From IMG/VR virus record IMGVR_UViG_3300009151_003179, positions 62,001 through 126,000 of that record: DNA of 64,000 nucleotides; one strand, written 5' to 3'. Position 1 is the first letter of the stretch, and every line of letters begins with the position of its first letter. The notes beneath the pieces were generated by a model that was not told the DNA's origin, searched no databases, and worked only from the letters and a program-made list of their open reading frames with translations. Shown piece by piece: positions 49,613-58,618 of this stretch. The DNA is from a virus. The position numbers and the translations under genes are program-made.

Positions 49613-49693
49613 TCATAAAAAGAATATTAAAAAAACCAAAATAATAACACTCAATATTCCACATGTATATTGATATTTTACTTCAGGATCCAT
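49613..49693 (-). CDS. 26-residue membrane peptide in the tmRNA intervening segment
   Basis: AAGGAG lies 5 nt before ATG 49693. The frame has a polar start (MDPEVKYQYTCG) and one hydrophobic span of about 14 residues rich in Ile, Leu, Val and Phe, and stops with TGA 1 nt before the mature 5' end of the coding piece. It fills almost the whole intervening segment that is cut out of the tmRNA precursor. It could be a toxin-like or holin-like peptide, or a chance frame in AT-rich DNA. Confidence 0.4.
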   Translation of the reverse strand: MDPEVKYQYTCGILSVIILVFLIFFL

Positions 49694-49705
49694 ATTGTCT
49701 CCTTA

Positions 49706-49764
49706 TGGTGGACCTGGGGAGATTCGCACTCCCGTCCAGAACACCTTTCCCGTTACTTCATACA
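49706..49764 (-). ncRNA. tmRNA acceptor piece
   Basis: About 59 nt from a likely start near 49764 to CCA at 49708-49706. Carries the T arm and the 3' acceptor strand. Confidence 0.8.
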
Positions 49765-49770
49765 GCAATA

Positions 49771-49778
49771 ACTTCAAT
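49771..49778 (-). promoter_or_regulatory. late-type promoter (GCTAAATA) of the tmRNA
   Basis: GCTAAATAC overlaps the stop codon of the 1447-residue gene; initiation would fall near 49764, giving the expected acceptor-piece length. Confidence 0.45.
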
Positions 49779-52700
49779 TGTATTTAGCATTGAAATACTT
49801 TTTTAACCAAGGCCAATCATAACTTAGACGCAATTTGCCTAACTCACCATTGACTTGTTCAACATATTCTACAGCATGTTTTGCACCATCGATACTATAT
49901 TGGGCATAGTCACCCTCACCCACAGTTGACCATATCTTTAATCGTTGTTTGCTATCAGGACTATCATCTAGTTTTAACTTGATAACTTCACGGAAACTGG
50001 TACGCCATGTACTAAATTCATCAGTGTTATATCGTGCTACACCCGAATTAATCTCTACAACTTCATGCTCATTGTCTAATGTAAAGTCCAAACCTTTACC
50101 CATATTACTTAACGTAATCTGTTTATGGTATGCAATCATAGCTTGGTGACCATACACTAATCCATTTACAGGGTTACTTGCGTAGAAGATATAATGTTTA
50201 GGTATCTGTAATCTATCTGGTTGCCATGTAAAATCAAATTTACTATTGATACGTAACTTAGCAAACACTGTAAACATCCAAGGTGTTTCACTAGCTGTTG
50301 CGGCTGCATGATAAGCCTGAACACGACCATTTACACCATCAACACGAACAACACGATTAGGCAATCCTTTAGTCACGTTTAGTAAGTGTTCATAGTTCTC
50401 ATCAGCTCCAACTTCACCGTTGCTAAGGAAAACTATATCCAGTGGCTTAGACTGTATTAGTTTATCAGCTTTACTGATGTATGGATAATCATACAACTCT
50501 TTCTTAACATATTCTTTAGCTTCTTTCGGCACAATAATACGTGTGCCACCGGTAGTAGTAATTAATATGTTTTTAGATTCTTTAGACCATAAACTTATTG
50601 GTTCATTGTCAACAACTTTTATTTCTTTGTTGTCTTCCGTGACAAACGTAGCATAAGGCCAATTAAAATCAGTATTAGTAATAGAGACATGTGTATCGCT
50701 TTCAGTTATAAAGTTTGGAGCAGGTAAACGCTTTACTCTTTGATGTTGGTTAAAGTTAATTTTCTCAATTTTTTCTAAATTATCTAATTCTTCTATCAGC
50801 ATACGTAATTTATTGACATTGATAAAGAATGTATCACCAAACTTTTGCAAGTTACTAGGGAATACATGCAATTGTTCCAGTGAAAACGGATCACATATGT
50901 ATGTAAAATCAAAATTAGTATAGTCACATATAGAACTACATACCCAAACATAATGTTCTTTTTTAATACCTAACTCATACAACATATTTTTTAATGTAGT
51001 TAGGTAATCATTATCATATTTAATAACTTCAACATTCTTTTTAGTTTTATTTTCTAATAATGATGTAATATTATCAGTAGTATCATTACCGTAATCAATC
51101 AAATAAACGTCATACAAGCAGTTACTAGCGACCGCTCGCTTTGTTTTTACAAAGTTAAGATTACTTAAATGTTCTATAATTTTAATATGTTTAGTATCTT
51201 CTATGAATGTTTCTTTATTGACCATAAAGGTAGTTCCCCAATGGCTCCATTGTGTTCCAAATATATGAACCATTTTCATTTGCCATGGGCTAGGATAATA
51301 GTCAAATGTAAAATTTGTATAATCTAATTCACTATTCAGTATCCAACATACTTCAGTTTCAGACTTGTTAAGACAACGATTAATAGTATCAACCCAGCTA
51401 TTTAAATAACGTGTTTTTTGTATTTTTGGATAGCGTTGTTTTAATTCTTCGAATCTTTGTTGGCTTTCATTGTTGTTCTTATCAACAAAAAACATTGATA
51501 GGTTACTGTCGATTTCCACTGTTTGTTCTTCAACATAGTTAAATTCTCTATGACCCATAGTGTATAATGGTCCGTTAACATAATAAGTTTGTGTGTTCTT
51601 ACTATATTCGTTACCAAATACATTTATGTGCCTAAAGTTTTCACTATTTGGTCTCCAGTTAAAATCAAATTTATCATAATTTAAGTCAGGGTTGATGACC
51701 CAAAATACTTCATCCGGATGTTCTGCAATCAAATCCTCAAGTGTTGTTTTAAGTTTATAACGATTAACTGTATTACGGTTTGTAGTAATTGTAGTTTCTG
51801 TTCGTTCCATCAACACAACTTCAGTTGCGCCTGGCACAGTGTATCTAGGACCATTATCTGCCCACTGGTAAATTTGAGGAGGACTATGTGGATTAGGTCT
51901 CCAACTAAAATCAAATGTATTGTAATCGTCTACATTACTCACATGCCAATTTTTTAATTCTGGTTTAGTAATAGCAACAATGCTTTTAACATATTTTCGT
52001 TCTGATGCCCCATAAGTCCAATATTCTACTGTAGGTTCTACTGTAGCGTCATTCCATTTGTTACCAAAAACATATACATATGGTGGACTTTTGGGATCAG
52101 GTCTCCATGAATAATCAAAATTGTCAACAGGTATTACTACTAGCCACTTGTTCATATCAGGTAATGTAGTTGCTACTACATCATCCATATATTTAAATTC
52201 AGTAGCACCTGGACAAGTGTAAGTGATAGTAGGTTCACGTACAGCATCGTTATATTTGTTACCCCATACATAGATATACGCAGGTTCACGCGGATCAGGT
52301 CTCCAGCTAAAATCAAATGAAGATTTATCAACTGGTATAAGAGTTTCCCATCTATTAAGCTGTGGCTTTACATCAACTATACCTACATATTTGCGTTCTG
52401 TTGCACCTGGTACATGATATTCTAATGTAGGTTCTACTTCTGCCGGAACATATTTGTTTCCCCATGTATATATGTAGGGTTTTTCAGTCTCATCGGGATG
52501 CCAACTAAGTTGGTCTTCTACTACAGCCTGATGTATAACCCAATTATCCTTTGTAGGCAGTGCTTTTGCTCTGGTTGCGTCAATATATTTTACAGCACTG
52601 TTCTCATTTACACCGTCTGCATAATATACAGGGCCGCCCGTCTTTTGCCATTGTGTTCCAAATTTATATATGTATGGTATATCTTCGATATCAGGATGCC

Positions 52701-54117
52701 AACTAAAATCAAACTCGGATGTGTCAATACTATCCGGTGTGAACCAACTTGCCATGATATTATGTTCGGGCATTATCCAATTTTTCATATTAGGTAATGC
52801 TTTTGCTTTGACCTCATCAACATATTTTACATGACTATATTCATTTGCACCTTCAGAATAATAAATAGGTCCGCCTATCTTTTGCCATTGTGTTCCAAAC
52901 TGATACTTATATGGTCTATCTTCAATGCCGGGGTGCCAACTAAAATCAAATTCAGATACATCCACACCATCAGGGATAGACCAATTAGTCATGTTTGATA
53001 ATGCTTTAGCTACAGGGTAATCAATATATTTTACATCTGTTGCATTGTTGACAACATAGCGAGGACCACCTGCTTTACTCCATTGGTCGGGGAATTGATA
53101 TATAAAATCAGGTTCATTTGGTTTTGGTTCCCAACTATAATCAAAAGTAGATGCATCAATATATGAAGGTACTATCCAATTATCTTTAAACTGTTTACGT
53201 GTTAATCGGTATTCATCTATATATTTGTATTGTGTTGCACCTTCAACAGTGTATGTTGCAGAAATCTTATCTTCTGCTTTAGTCCATTGATTACCCCATG
53301 CATAGATAAATGCGGGTTCACGTGGATCTGGTCTCCAACTAAAGTCAAATTCATTTTTGTCTATATCATCAGCAATGACCCAACGATCCCATTTGGGTTC
53401 TAGTGCTACTTCATCTGTCATATATTTTATAATAGAAGAACCTTCAGTATGATATTCCAATACACTTTTAACTTCTACTGGGAAGAATTTGCAACCCCAA
53501 TGATAAATGAATGCAGGTTCACGTGGATCTGGTCTCCAACTAAAGTCAAATTTGTTCTTGTCTATATCATCAGTAATAACCCAACGATCCCATTTGGGTT
53601 CTAGTGCTACTTCATCTGTCATATATTTTATATTGATAGCACCGGGCACACGATATTCTATTACATTTTTAACTTCTACTGGGAAGAATTTGCAACCCCA
53701 ATGATAAATGAATGGCGGATCAGTTGGATCAGGATGCCATGAAAAATCAAATTTAGTTTCATCAATTAAATCATGTAAGATCCATCTATCATTTTTTTCG
53801 TTGTGTCTAAGTACTGGTTGTACATCAGCACGATAAATTGTTAATGGTAATTTATTATCAGCATTACACAACCATGTGCCGCTGTCTTTCTGATGTTGAC
53901 TTGGCCAAATATTATCATGTTCATATGCCCATACATCTTCATCCGGCAAGAATTCAAAATCAAAATCCCAATCAAAATTTCGATAATCACAGTACTCGTT
54001 GATTATCCAAAAATGTTCTGTTGTGGCTTGTTTTCTGGCCTCGGCTAGATTACGTGCTTGTTTTTCTCTGGGGTGGGCGTTTGGTTTATTACCAAAATAA
54101 AATACATCTCTTAGCAT
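49774..54117 (-). CDS. giant protein of 15 aromatic FDFSW repeats
   Basis: 1447 residues. Fifteen copies of a unit of about 65-95 residues: 'W.I....D...FDFSWRPDPREPAFIY.WGN.W' followed by 'Y..PGATE.KY(I/M)'. Copies 2-4 are nearly identical at DNA level (period 201 bp), the later ones diverge. The last copy lies in an ordered C-terminal region (1180-1447, 'KPLDIVFLSNGEVGADENYEHLL', 'RVDGVNGRVQAYHAA', 'TPWMFTVFAKLRI') that resembles a nucleotide-sugar glycosyltransferase-like fold, only by eye. No signal peptide. It is divergent from the radical SAM cluster, and may be its substrate, a large enzyme or a virion fibre. Confidence 0.7.
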   Translation of the reverse strand: MLRDVFYFGNKPNAHPREKQARNLAEARKQATTEHFWIINEYCDYRNFDWDFDFEFLPDEDVWAYEHDNIWPSQHQKDSGTWLCNADNKLPLTIYRADVQPVLRHNEKNDRWILHDLIDETKFDFSWHPDPTDPPFIYHWGCKFFPVEVKNVIEYRVPGAINIKYMTDEVALEPKWDRWVITDDIDKNKFDFSWRPDPREPAFIYHWGCKFFPVEVKSVLEYHTEGSSIIKYMTDEVALEPKWDRWVIADDIDKNEFDFSWRPDPREPAFIYAWGNQWTKAEDKISATYTVEGATQYKYIDEYRLTRKQFKDNWIVPSYIDASTFDYSWEPKPNEPDFIYQFPDQWSKAGGPRYVVNNATDVKYIDYPVAKALSNMTNWSIPDGVDVSEFDFSWHPGIEDRPYKYQFGTQWQKIGGPIYYSEGANEYSHVKYVDEVKAKALPNMKNWIMPEHNIMASWFTPDSIDTSEFDFSWHPDIEDIPYIYKFGTQWQKTGGPVYYADGVNENSAVKYIDATRAKALPTKDNWVIHQAVVEDQLSWHPDETEKPYIYTWGNKYVPAEVEPTLEYHVPGATERKYVGIVDVKPQLNRWETLIPVDKSSFDFSWRPDPREPAYIYVWGNKYNDAVREPTITYTCPGATEFKYMDDVVATTLPDMNKWLVVIPVDNFDYSWRPDPKSPPYVYVFGNKWNDATVEPTVEYWTYGASERKYVKSIVAITKPELKNWHVSNVDDYNTFDFSWRPNPHSPPQIYQWADNGPRYTVPGATEVVLMERTETTITTNRNTVNRYKLKTTLEDLIAEHPDEVFWVINPDLNYDKFDFNWRPNSENFRHINVFGNEYSKNTQTYYVNGPLYTMGHREFNYVEEQTVEIDSNLSMFFVDKNNNESQQRFEELKQRYPKIQKTRYLNSWVDTINRCLNKSETEVCWILNSELDYTNFTFDYYPSPWQMKMVHIFGTQWSHWGTTFMVNKETFIEDTKHIKIIEHLSNLNFVKTKRAVASNCLYDVYLIDYGNDTTDNITSLLENKTKKNVEVIKYDNDYLTTLKNMLYELGIKKEHYVWVCSSICDYTNFDFTYICDPFSLEQLHVFPSNLQKFGDTFFINVNKLRMLIEELDNLEKIEKINFNQHQRVKRLPAPNFITESDTHVSITNTDFNWPYATFVTEDNKEIKVVDNEPISLWSKESKNILITTTGGTRIIVPKEAKEYVKKELYDYPYISKADKLIQSKPLDIVFLSNGEVGADENYEHLLNVTKGLPNRVVRVDGVNGRVQAYHAAATASETPWMFTVFAKLRINSKFDFTWQPDRLQIPKHYIFYASNPVNGLVYGHQAMIAYHKQITLSNMGKGLDFTLDNEHEVVEINSGVARYNTDEFSTWRTSFREVIKLKLDDSPDSKQRLKIWSTVGEGDYAQYSIDGAKHAVEYVEQVNGELGKLRLSYDWPWLKKYFNAKYN
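53311..53720 (-). repeat. recent 201-bp tandem repeat units inside the giant gene
   Basis: Blocks about 201 bp apart are almost identical: the stretch from 53317 matches that from 53518 for over 100 bp with few changes, and the stretch from 53500 matches that from 53701 at its start. 201 bp is 67 codons, so frame is kept. Confidence 0.75.
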
Positions 54118-54189
54118 TATTATACTTATGAAAGTACAGGTATGTTGTAAAGTTTTTAAATTGATAATAAATGTTATATATTTTGTTGA

Positions 54190-54197
54190 TATAAATA
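54190..54197 (+). promoter_or_regulatory. late promoter (TATAAATA) of the radical SAM cluster
   Basis: Exact late consensus 6 nt before ATG 54204. Confidence 0.6.
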
Positions 54198-54239
54198 GTT
54201 CGTATGCCTAAAAAGCATTTATCAATAACAGGAACACGC

Positions 54240-55298
54240 ATGAGCAGAACACAATTTGAATTTACACCAGGAAAACCAATTAGAACATACGGAGCCAATG
54301 GCTCATGGAGAGATTGGAGCACCGATGAACTTGTGGGGGCAAAATTAAATTATCTATCAGGTTGGAAATGTGGTGCAGGCGTTGATAGCTTATTCATCGA
54401 TATGGATGGTGGTGTATGGACAGCTAGTTGTCGTGTAGGTGGCAAATTAGGTAGTGTTTGGGATGACTTTTCAGTTCCGGAAGATTGGATTGATTGTACT
54501 AAAAATGTATGTAGTTGCGGTGCTGACTTGTTTATCCCAAAAACTAGTCTTGTTGAATTCAAGCCATTACTACGAAAAGGACAAGAATTGCCAACTCAGG
54601 GTGAAATGTTAAATGAACAACTAACTGAGTTTGTAGGTATGGAACGAACACACGCTAGTACTCAAAAACAAATATATTGGGAAATAGGTCGTAGATGTAA
54701 TTATGATTGTAGTTATTGCTGGCCTTGGATACATAACAATACTGACCCACACAAGCCATTGGAAGATTTAATGAGAGCTACTCATTTGATTGAGAAAAAA
54801 TTCACCAAAGGTGAAAGCGTTAACTTCATTATTAGTGGTGGTGAACCCACTGTTAATAAAGATTTCTTAGATTGGTTACGTTATTTAAATGCATGCGGAC
54901 ATCATGTGAGCTTGCATAGTAATGGTAGTCGATTGCCTGACTATTACAAAGAAGTTATACATTACGGTGATTTGAACTTGAGTGTTCATTATGAGTTCTA
55001 TAACAGAGAAAAGTTTGTTAAAGTGGTTGAGGCTATTGCAAAAGAAAAATCAGAACACGGTGGTTGTGGTCACTTAGAAGTTAAGTTTATGATGGCTCCG
55101 CACAACCGTGATGAGACATTGAGCTTAGAAGCTGAATTAAAAGAATTACCTCACTTTGTAGATTACTGCACCTGGGCTATTGTTCCTATACGAGGAGACA
55201 TGAATAACAAAATCAGTTCACCTGATACCGGTTCAGGCAGTGAAGTTATGGAAGGCTACACTAAGGAAGATTACATTTTATTCGGAGATCGTAAATAA
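54240..55298 (+). CDS. radical SAM protein 1
   Basis: 352 residues from ATG 54240 (AGGAACACGC upstream). ATG 54204, in frame, would be read if the mRNA is leaderless. Cluster motif CNYDCSYC at about 153-160, then 'FIISGGEPTVNKDF' for SAM binding. The N-terminal 110 residues carry five Cys in a SPASM-like layout ('ASCRVGG', 'DCTKNVCSCGADLF'), suggesting extra iron-sulfur sites before the core. Substrate unknown. First gene of the plus-strand cluster. Confidence 0.85.
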   Translation: MSRTQFEFTPGKPIRTYGANGSWRDWSTDELVGAKLNYLSGWKCGAGVDSLFIDMDGGVWTASCRVGGKLGSVWDDFSVPEDWIDCTKNVCSCGADLFIPKTSLVEFKPLLRKGQELPTQGEMLNEQLTEFVGMERTHASTQKQIYWEIGRRCNYDCSYCWPWIHNNTDPHKPLEDLMRATHLIEKKFTKGESVNFIISGGEPTVNKDFLDWLRYLNACGHHVSLHSNGSRLPDYYKEVIHYGDLNLSVHYEFYNREKFVKVVEAIAKEKSEHGGCGHLEVKFMMAPHNRDETLSLEAELKELPHFVDYCTWAIVPIRGDMNNKISSPDTGSGSEVMEGYTKEDYILFGDRK

Positions 55299-55299
55299 T

Positions 55300-57222
55300 A
55301 TGGAAAAAGACGAATGGATGGTAGAAACGTTAATACCAAGAAACACCGGTATACGCAAGAAGCCTAACATACAAGCTGTAACATATTTTAATGCTACTAG
55401 AAAAACTAAATTAGTACTAGCTGTAATGGGGTGCTGGGCTATTTGGATGCCACCATATAACTTAGGAAGACTAGCTTCATTAACTAGATCATCCGGATAT
55501 GCAACAAAATGTTTTGATTTCAATGTTCAAAGTTATCACGACTTTAGAGAAATGTATCCTGGTTCTGATTTAGAGGATGCTTGGGGTACAGGTAATTGGT
55601 GGTGGTGGAAAGAACGTTATTTTGACAAAATACATGAAAGAAACATTCCACTACTAGAAAAATATGTGGATGAAATATTAGCAGAAGATCCGGATATTGT
55701 AGGATTAAGTTTATACTTTACTAACAGATTGCCGTCAGAGTGGGTAGCTAATGAAATTAAAAGACGTAGACCAAGTGTACTAATTATATTTGGTGGACCT
55801 GAATGCCATTCAGAAGATTACGTTCCGCCCGAATCGGTCGACCACTGGTTTACGGGAGAATCTGAACAATTACTATTAGATTTTTTAGAGAAATACGAAA
55901 CGGGTGAGAAGATTACTGAACGTCATTTGGGCAGTTTATATAGTTCTACTAGAATTGATATTGATAGTTTACCCTTCCCCGACTATTCTGATTTTGACTT
56001 TTCTAAGTATTTAGGACATTTATCAATTAATACTGAAATCAGCAGAGGGTGTATTGCTAAATGTAGCTTTTGTTCCGAAACATATTATTGGAAATATAGA
56101 GATAGAGAAGCACATTCAATATTAGATGAGATAGAGCACCAAGTAAAAACCAACGAAATTGTTGCTGTTTCATTTGTTGATAGTTTAGTCAATGGCAATC
56201 TAAAAAGTCTCAAAGGTTTTGCTGAAGGATTAATTGATCGTAAATTAAACATTAGATGGTGGGGATATGCCAGATGTGATGGACGTATGGATGGTGCTTA
56301 CTTTGATTTGCTTCGTGCTAGCGGTTGTGACGGATTCAGTTACGGAGTAGAAAGCGGTAGCCAAAAAGTATTAGACTTAATGCAGAAAAAAGTTAAAGTA
56401 TCTGATATTAATGAAAATCTATATCATTCAGGTAGAGTGGGAATGACAGCTAATGCTAATTGGATTATCGGTGCGCCCGGAGAAGATATTGAGGCATTAG
56501 CGCATAGTATGAACCTTATTTGGAATCATAGAAATAATATACATTCAATTAGTCCAGGCAATGGTTTAGGTGACACGTTGGGTACTGACTATGATAATAG
56601 AGAAAAATACAACATAAACCCTCGTAACAAACCTTTCTTAGGACATTGGTACTCATTAGACTGGACTAATACTCAATTAAACAGATACATTAGAATGAAA
56701 CTATTTGTTATTCTTTTAAAGATAGCAAAAGATCATGGAGTGATTGTTAATCTTAATGGTGACAAAGGTATAACCTCACATTACGATTTAAAATTTGATG
56801 ATGACAATTATATTGTTGATAATATTGAATATGAGAATTTTGAATACCATCTATTAAAAACTGGTTACGGTTTTTTTGCTGACACCGTTGTGAATGAAGT
56901 ATTTTCTTTGTTCAGAATATTGTGGAGAATTAAAGGTGGTTTTGAAATTACGCTAAACTTTGAGCAAGAGGTTGATGTTGAGGCATTTGGTGGATTATTA
57001 ACTCATACACCACATACTTATAATGCAACACATTATTTCAAAATAGATAAAGAGGGTAATTTTCAATCTAATAATACATATGAGTTTTTTTATGAACCAG
57101 AATCTTGGGATAGAATTGAGAATAAGAGTTTTAAATATGAAGGTAATGTTTCAGGTTATTGGGGTGAAGTAAAGATTGCTCCTGTGAAACGTCACATATG
57201 GATAGAGAACAATATAAATTAA
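55300..57222 (+). CDS. B12-binding radical SAM protein 2
   Basis: 640 residues from ATG 55300, one base after the previous stop; the longer frame overlaps the gene before and lacks a better site. Residues 38-200 form a cobalamin-binding-like domain ('LAVMGCWAIWMPPYNLGRLASL', 'DIVGLSLYFTNR', 'VLIIFGGPECHSED'). The radical SAM core has CIAKCSFC at 251-258. Class B enzymes of this layout often methylate unreactive carbon or phosphorus, or rearrange rings. The C-terminal 200 residues are a separate domain. Substrate unknown. Confidence 0.88.
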   Translation: MEKDEWMVETLIPRNTGIRKKPNIQAVTYFNATRKTKLVLAVMGCWAIWMPPYNLGRLASLTRSSGYATKCFDFNVQSYHDFREMYPGSDLEDAWGTGNWWWWKERYFDKIHERNIPLLEKYVDEILAEDPDIVGLSLYFTNRLPSEWVANEIKRRRPSVLIIFGGPECHSEDYVPPESVDHWFTGESEQLLLDFLEKYETGEKITERHLGSLYSSTRIDIDSLPFPDYSDFDFSKYLGHLSINTEISRGCIAKCSFCSETYYWKYRDREAHSILDEIEHQVKTNEIVAVSFVDSLVNGNLKSLKGFAEGLIDRKLNIRWWGYARCDGRMDGAYFDLLRASGCDGFSYGVESGSQKVLDLMQKKVKVSDINENLYHSGRVGMTANANWIIGAPGEDIEALAHSMNLIWNHRNNIHSISPGNGLGDTLGTDYDNREKYNINPRNKPFLGHWYSLDWTNTQLNRYIRMKLFVILLKIAKDHGVIVNLNGDKGITSHYDLKFDDDNYIVDNIEYENFEYHLLKTGYGFFADTVVNEVFSLFRILWRIKGGFEITLNFEQEVDVEAFGGLLTHTPHTYNATHYFKIDKEGNFQSNNTYEFFYEPESWDRIENKSFKYEGNVSGYWGEVKIAPVKRHIWIENNIN

Positions 57223-57232
57223 GGTATATTAA

Positions 57233-58618
57233 ATGAATAACACTAAAACGTTTTGCAACATGGCATGGGATTATCCTATGTTCTTTATGTTTAAAAATGC
57301 AGTAGGTTACTGCTGTAGAACACCTAGAATAGATATTGATAATGAATTACTAGAGGAGATGAAAGAGGACTTTTGGTCTAATCATCCTAGCTTTGTCAAT
57401 AGAAGAAAAGAATTAATCAATGGTATAAAAAGTAAAGATTGTGATACCTGTTGGCAATTAGAAGATGCTGGATTTAAAAGCTCTAGGAATGATGACCACT
57501 TCAATATGTTTATGAAGAAAAATTATCCCAATTTTAATGAAAAATTAGACCAGCGTTTATTTAAATTCTTTCCAGGCATTGAACGTAGTAACTATTCAAA
57601 TGTAATTGAAATTGTATTGAATAACACATGTGATGCAAAATGTACATATTGTAGTGAACATTATAGTACTCAATGGGTAACTGAAAAAAAGAAGTTTGGT
57701 GGAATAAGTCCGTATTATACTGACATGAATGACAGAAATCCTAGAGCAGAAGAACTGTTCTGGTCATGGTATGAAAACAAAGTATTACATACTAATAAAC
57801 GTTTTGGATTCATTGGTGGTGAACCGTTAATTATTGATGCATTATATGAATGTTTTGATAAATTAATTGAAATACATGAAAGAAAACAACTATCAATTCA
57901 GTCTGATGCGGATAAAATGGAACTATGTATTACTAGTAATATGAATACACCTCCTGCATATTTTGAAAAGTTTATGGGGTATGTGAAAAAACTAGAAAAA
58001 CATTTCAGAATTATCATTCAAGTAAGCGGTGAAAACGTAGGTGACGATTTAGAATATATACGACACGGTGTTAAATGGAAACGTTGGTCTAGAAATGTTG
58101 AATATTTATTAGACAATACTAACATTACGCTAAACTTTTTACCATGCTTAAGCTTGTTAACTATTCCTAGATTTAACGAATACATACAATATGTAAACAA
58201 GTTAAACAAAAAATACGGAGTAATGAAAATACATCAAAACATTGTTACATGGCCAGTAGAACAAAGTCCTATGATAGCTCCTAAAGAATTTTCCCAGTAC
58301 TTTGATCCATGCATTGACAGTGTGAATGAAATTCTTGCCGGAGAAATTAAGGATCGATTTATACGAGGTGAATATGAAAACCTATTATTGTGGCTTACAA
58401 AAACACGTGAAGCTATTATAAGCAATCCAAGTGCAAGTGAACCTGTTGAGAATGCTAAAAAGTTTTATTCTTTTTTTAATGAGTTAGATCGTAGAAGAAA
58501 TACTAGTGTATTGAAAATATTTCCTGAAATAAAAGAATTTTATGACACAGGTAAACAGTTATATGAAGGCACAGTACAACCACGCATTATACCAATTGTA
58601 GCTGTGACAAATGAATAA
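57233..58618 (+). CDS. radical SAM protein 3, N-terminal twitch type
   Basis: 461 residues. An N-terminal Cys set (C8, CC27-28, CDTC at 70-73) forms a twitch/SPASM-like cluster site placed before the core. Core motif CDAKCTYC at 133-140, 'FIGGEPLII' near 201. The family is known in databases as twitch-domain radical SAM proteins and occurs in phages and in bacterial peptide clusters; substrate unknown. Overlaps the next gene by 8 nt. Confidence 0.88.
   Translation: MNNTKTFCNMAWDYPMFFMFKNAVGYCCRTPRIDIDNELLEEMKEDFWSNHPSFVNRRKELINGIKSKDCDTCWQLEDAGFKSSRNDDHFNMFMKKNYPNFNEKLDQRLFKFFPGIERSNYSNVIEIVLNNTCDAKCTYCSEHYSTQWVTEKKKFGGISPYYTDMNDRNPRAEELFWSWYENKVLHTNKRFGFIGGEPLIIDALYECFDKLIEIHERKQLSIQSDADKMELCITSNMNTPPAYFEKFMGYVKKLEKHFRIIIQVSGENVGDDLEYIRHGVKWKRWSRNVEYLLDNTNITLNFLPCLSLLTIPRFNEYIQYVNKLNKKYGVMKIHQNIVTWPVEQSPMIAPKEFSQYFDPCIDSVNEILAGEIKDRFIRGEYENLLLWLTKTREAIISNPSASEPVENAKKFYSFFNELDRRRNTSVLKIFPEIKEFYDTGKQLYEGTVQPRIIPIVAVTNE

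Larger units (their letters stand above)
49431..49764 (-). ncRNA. ssrA: circularly permuted (two-piece) tmRNA
   Basis: The minus strand carries, in order, the tRNA 3' half with CCA (49764-49706), an intervening segment (49705-49612), and the 5' half with the tag frame (49611 to about 49431). The 5' end GGGCCTG (49611-49605) pairs with CAGGTCC (49716-49710) as a 7-bp acceptor stem that includes G3-U70, the alanine identity pair. 'GTTTCGACAG' after the 5' strand is the tmRNA D-loop hallmark. T stem GGGAG/CTCCC encloses TGCGAAT; G in place of U55 is odd. The tag reads ANDSQFSIAA with TGA TAA stops. It rescues stalled ribosomes and tags peptides. A late-type promoter and a strong terminator flank it. 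Two-piece tmRNA is known from alpha-, some betaproteobacteria and cyanobacteria. Confidence 0.92.

Noticed and set aside
49363-49644. Plus-strand 93-codon ORF across 49.4-49.6 kb
   Set aside because: It is the antisense shadow of the tmRNA coding piece and terminator; no ribosome site and the RNA signals explain the sequence.
49706-49780. A tRNA gene (T arm and CCA seen)
   Set aside because: There is no matching 5' acceptor strand upstream; the partner GGGCCTG lies downstream, which makes it the tmRNA acceptor piece.
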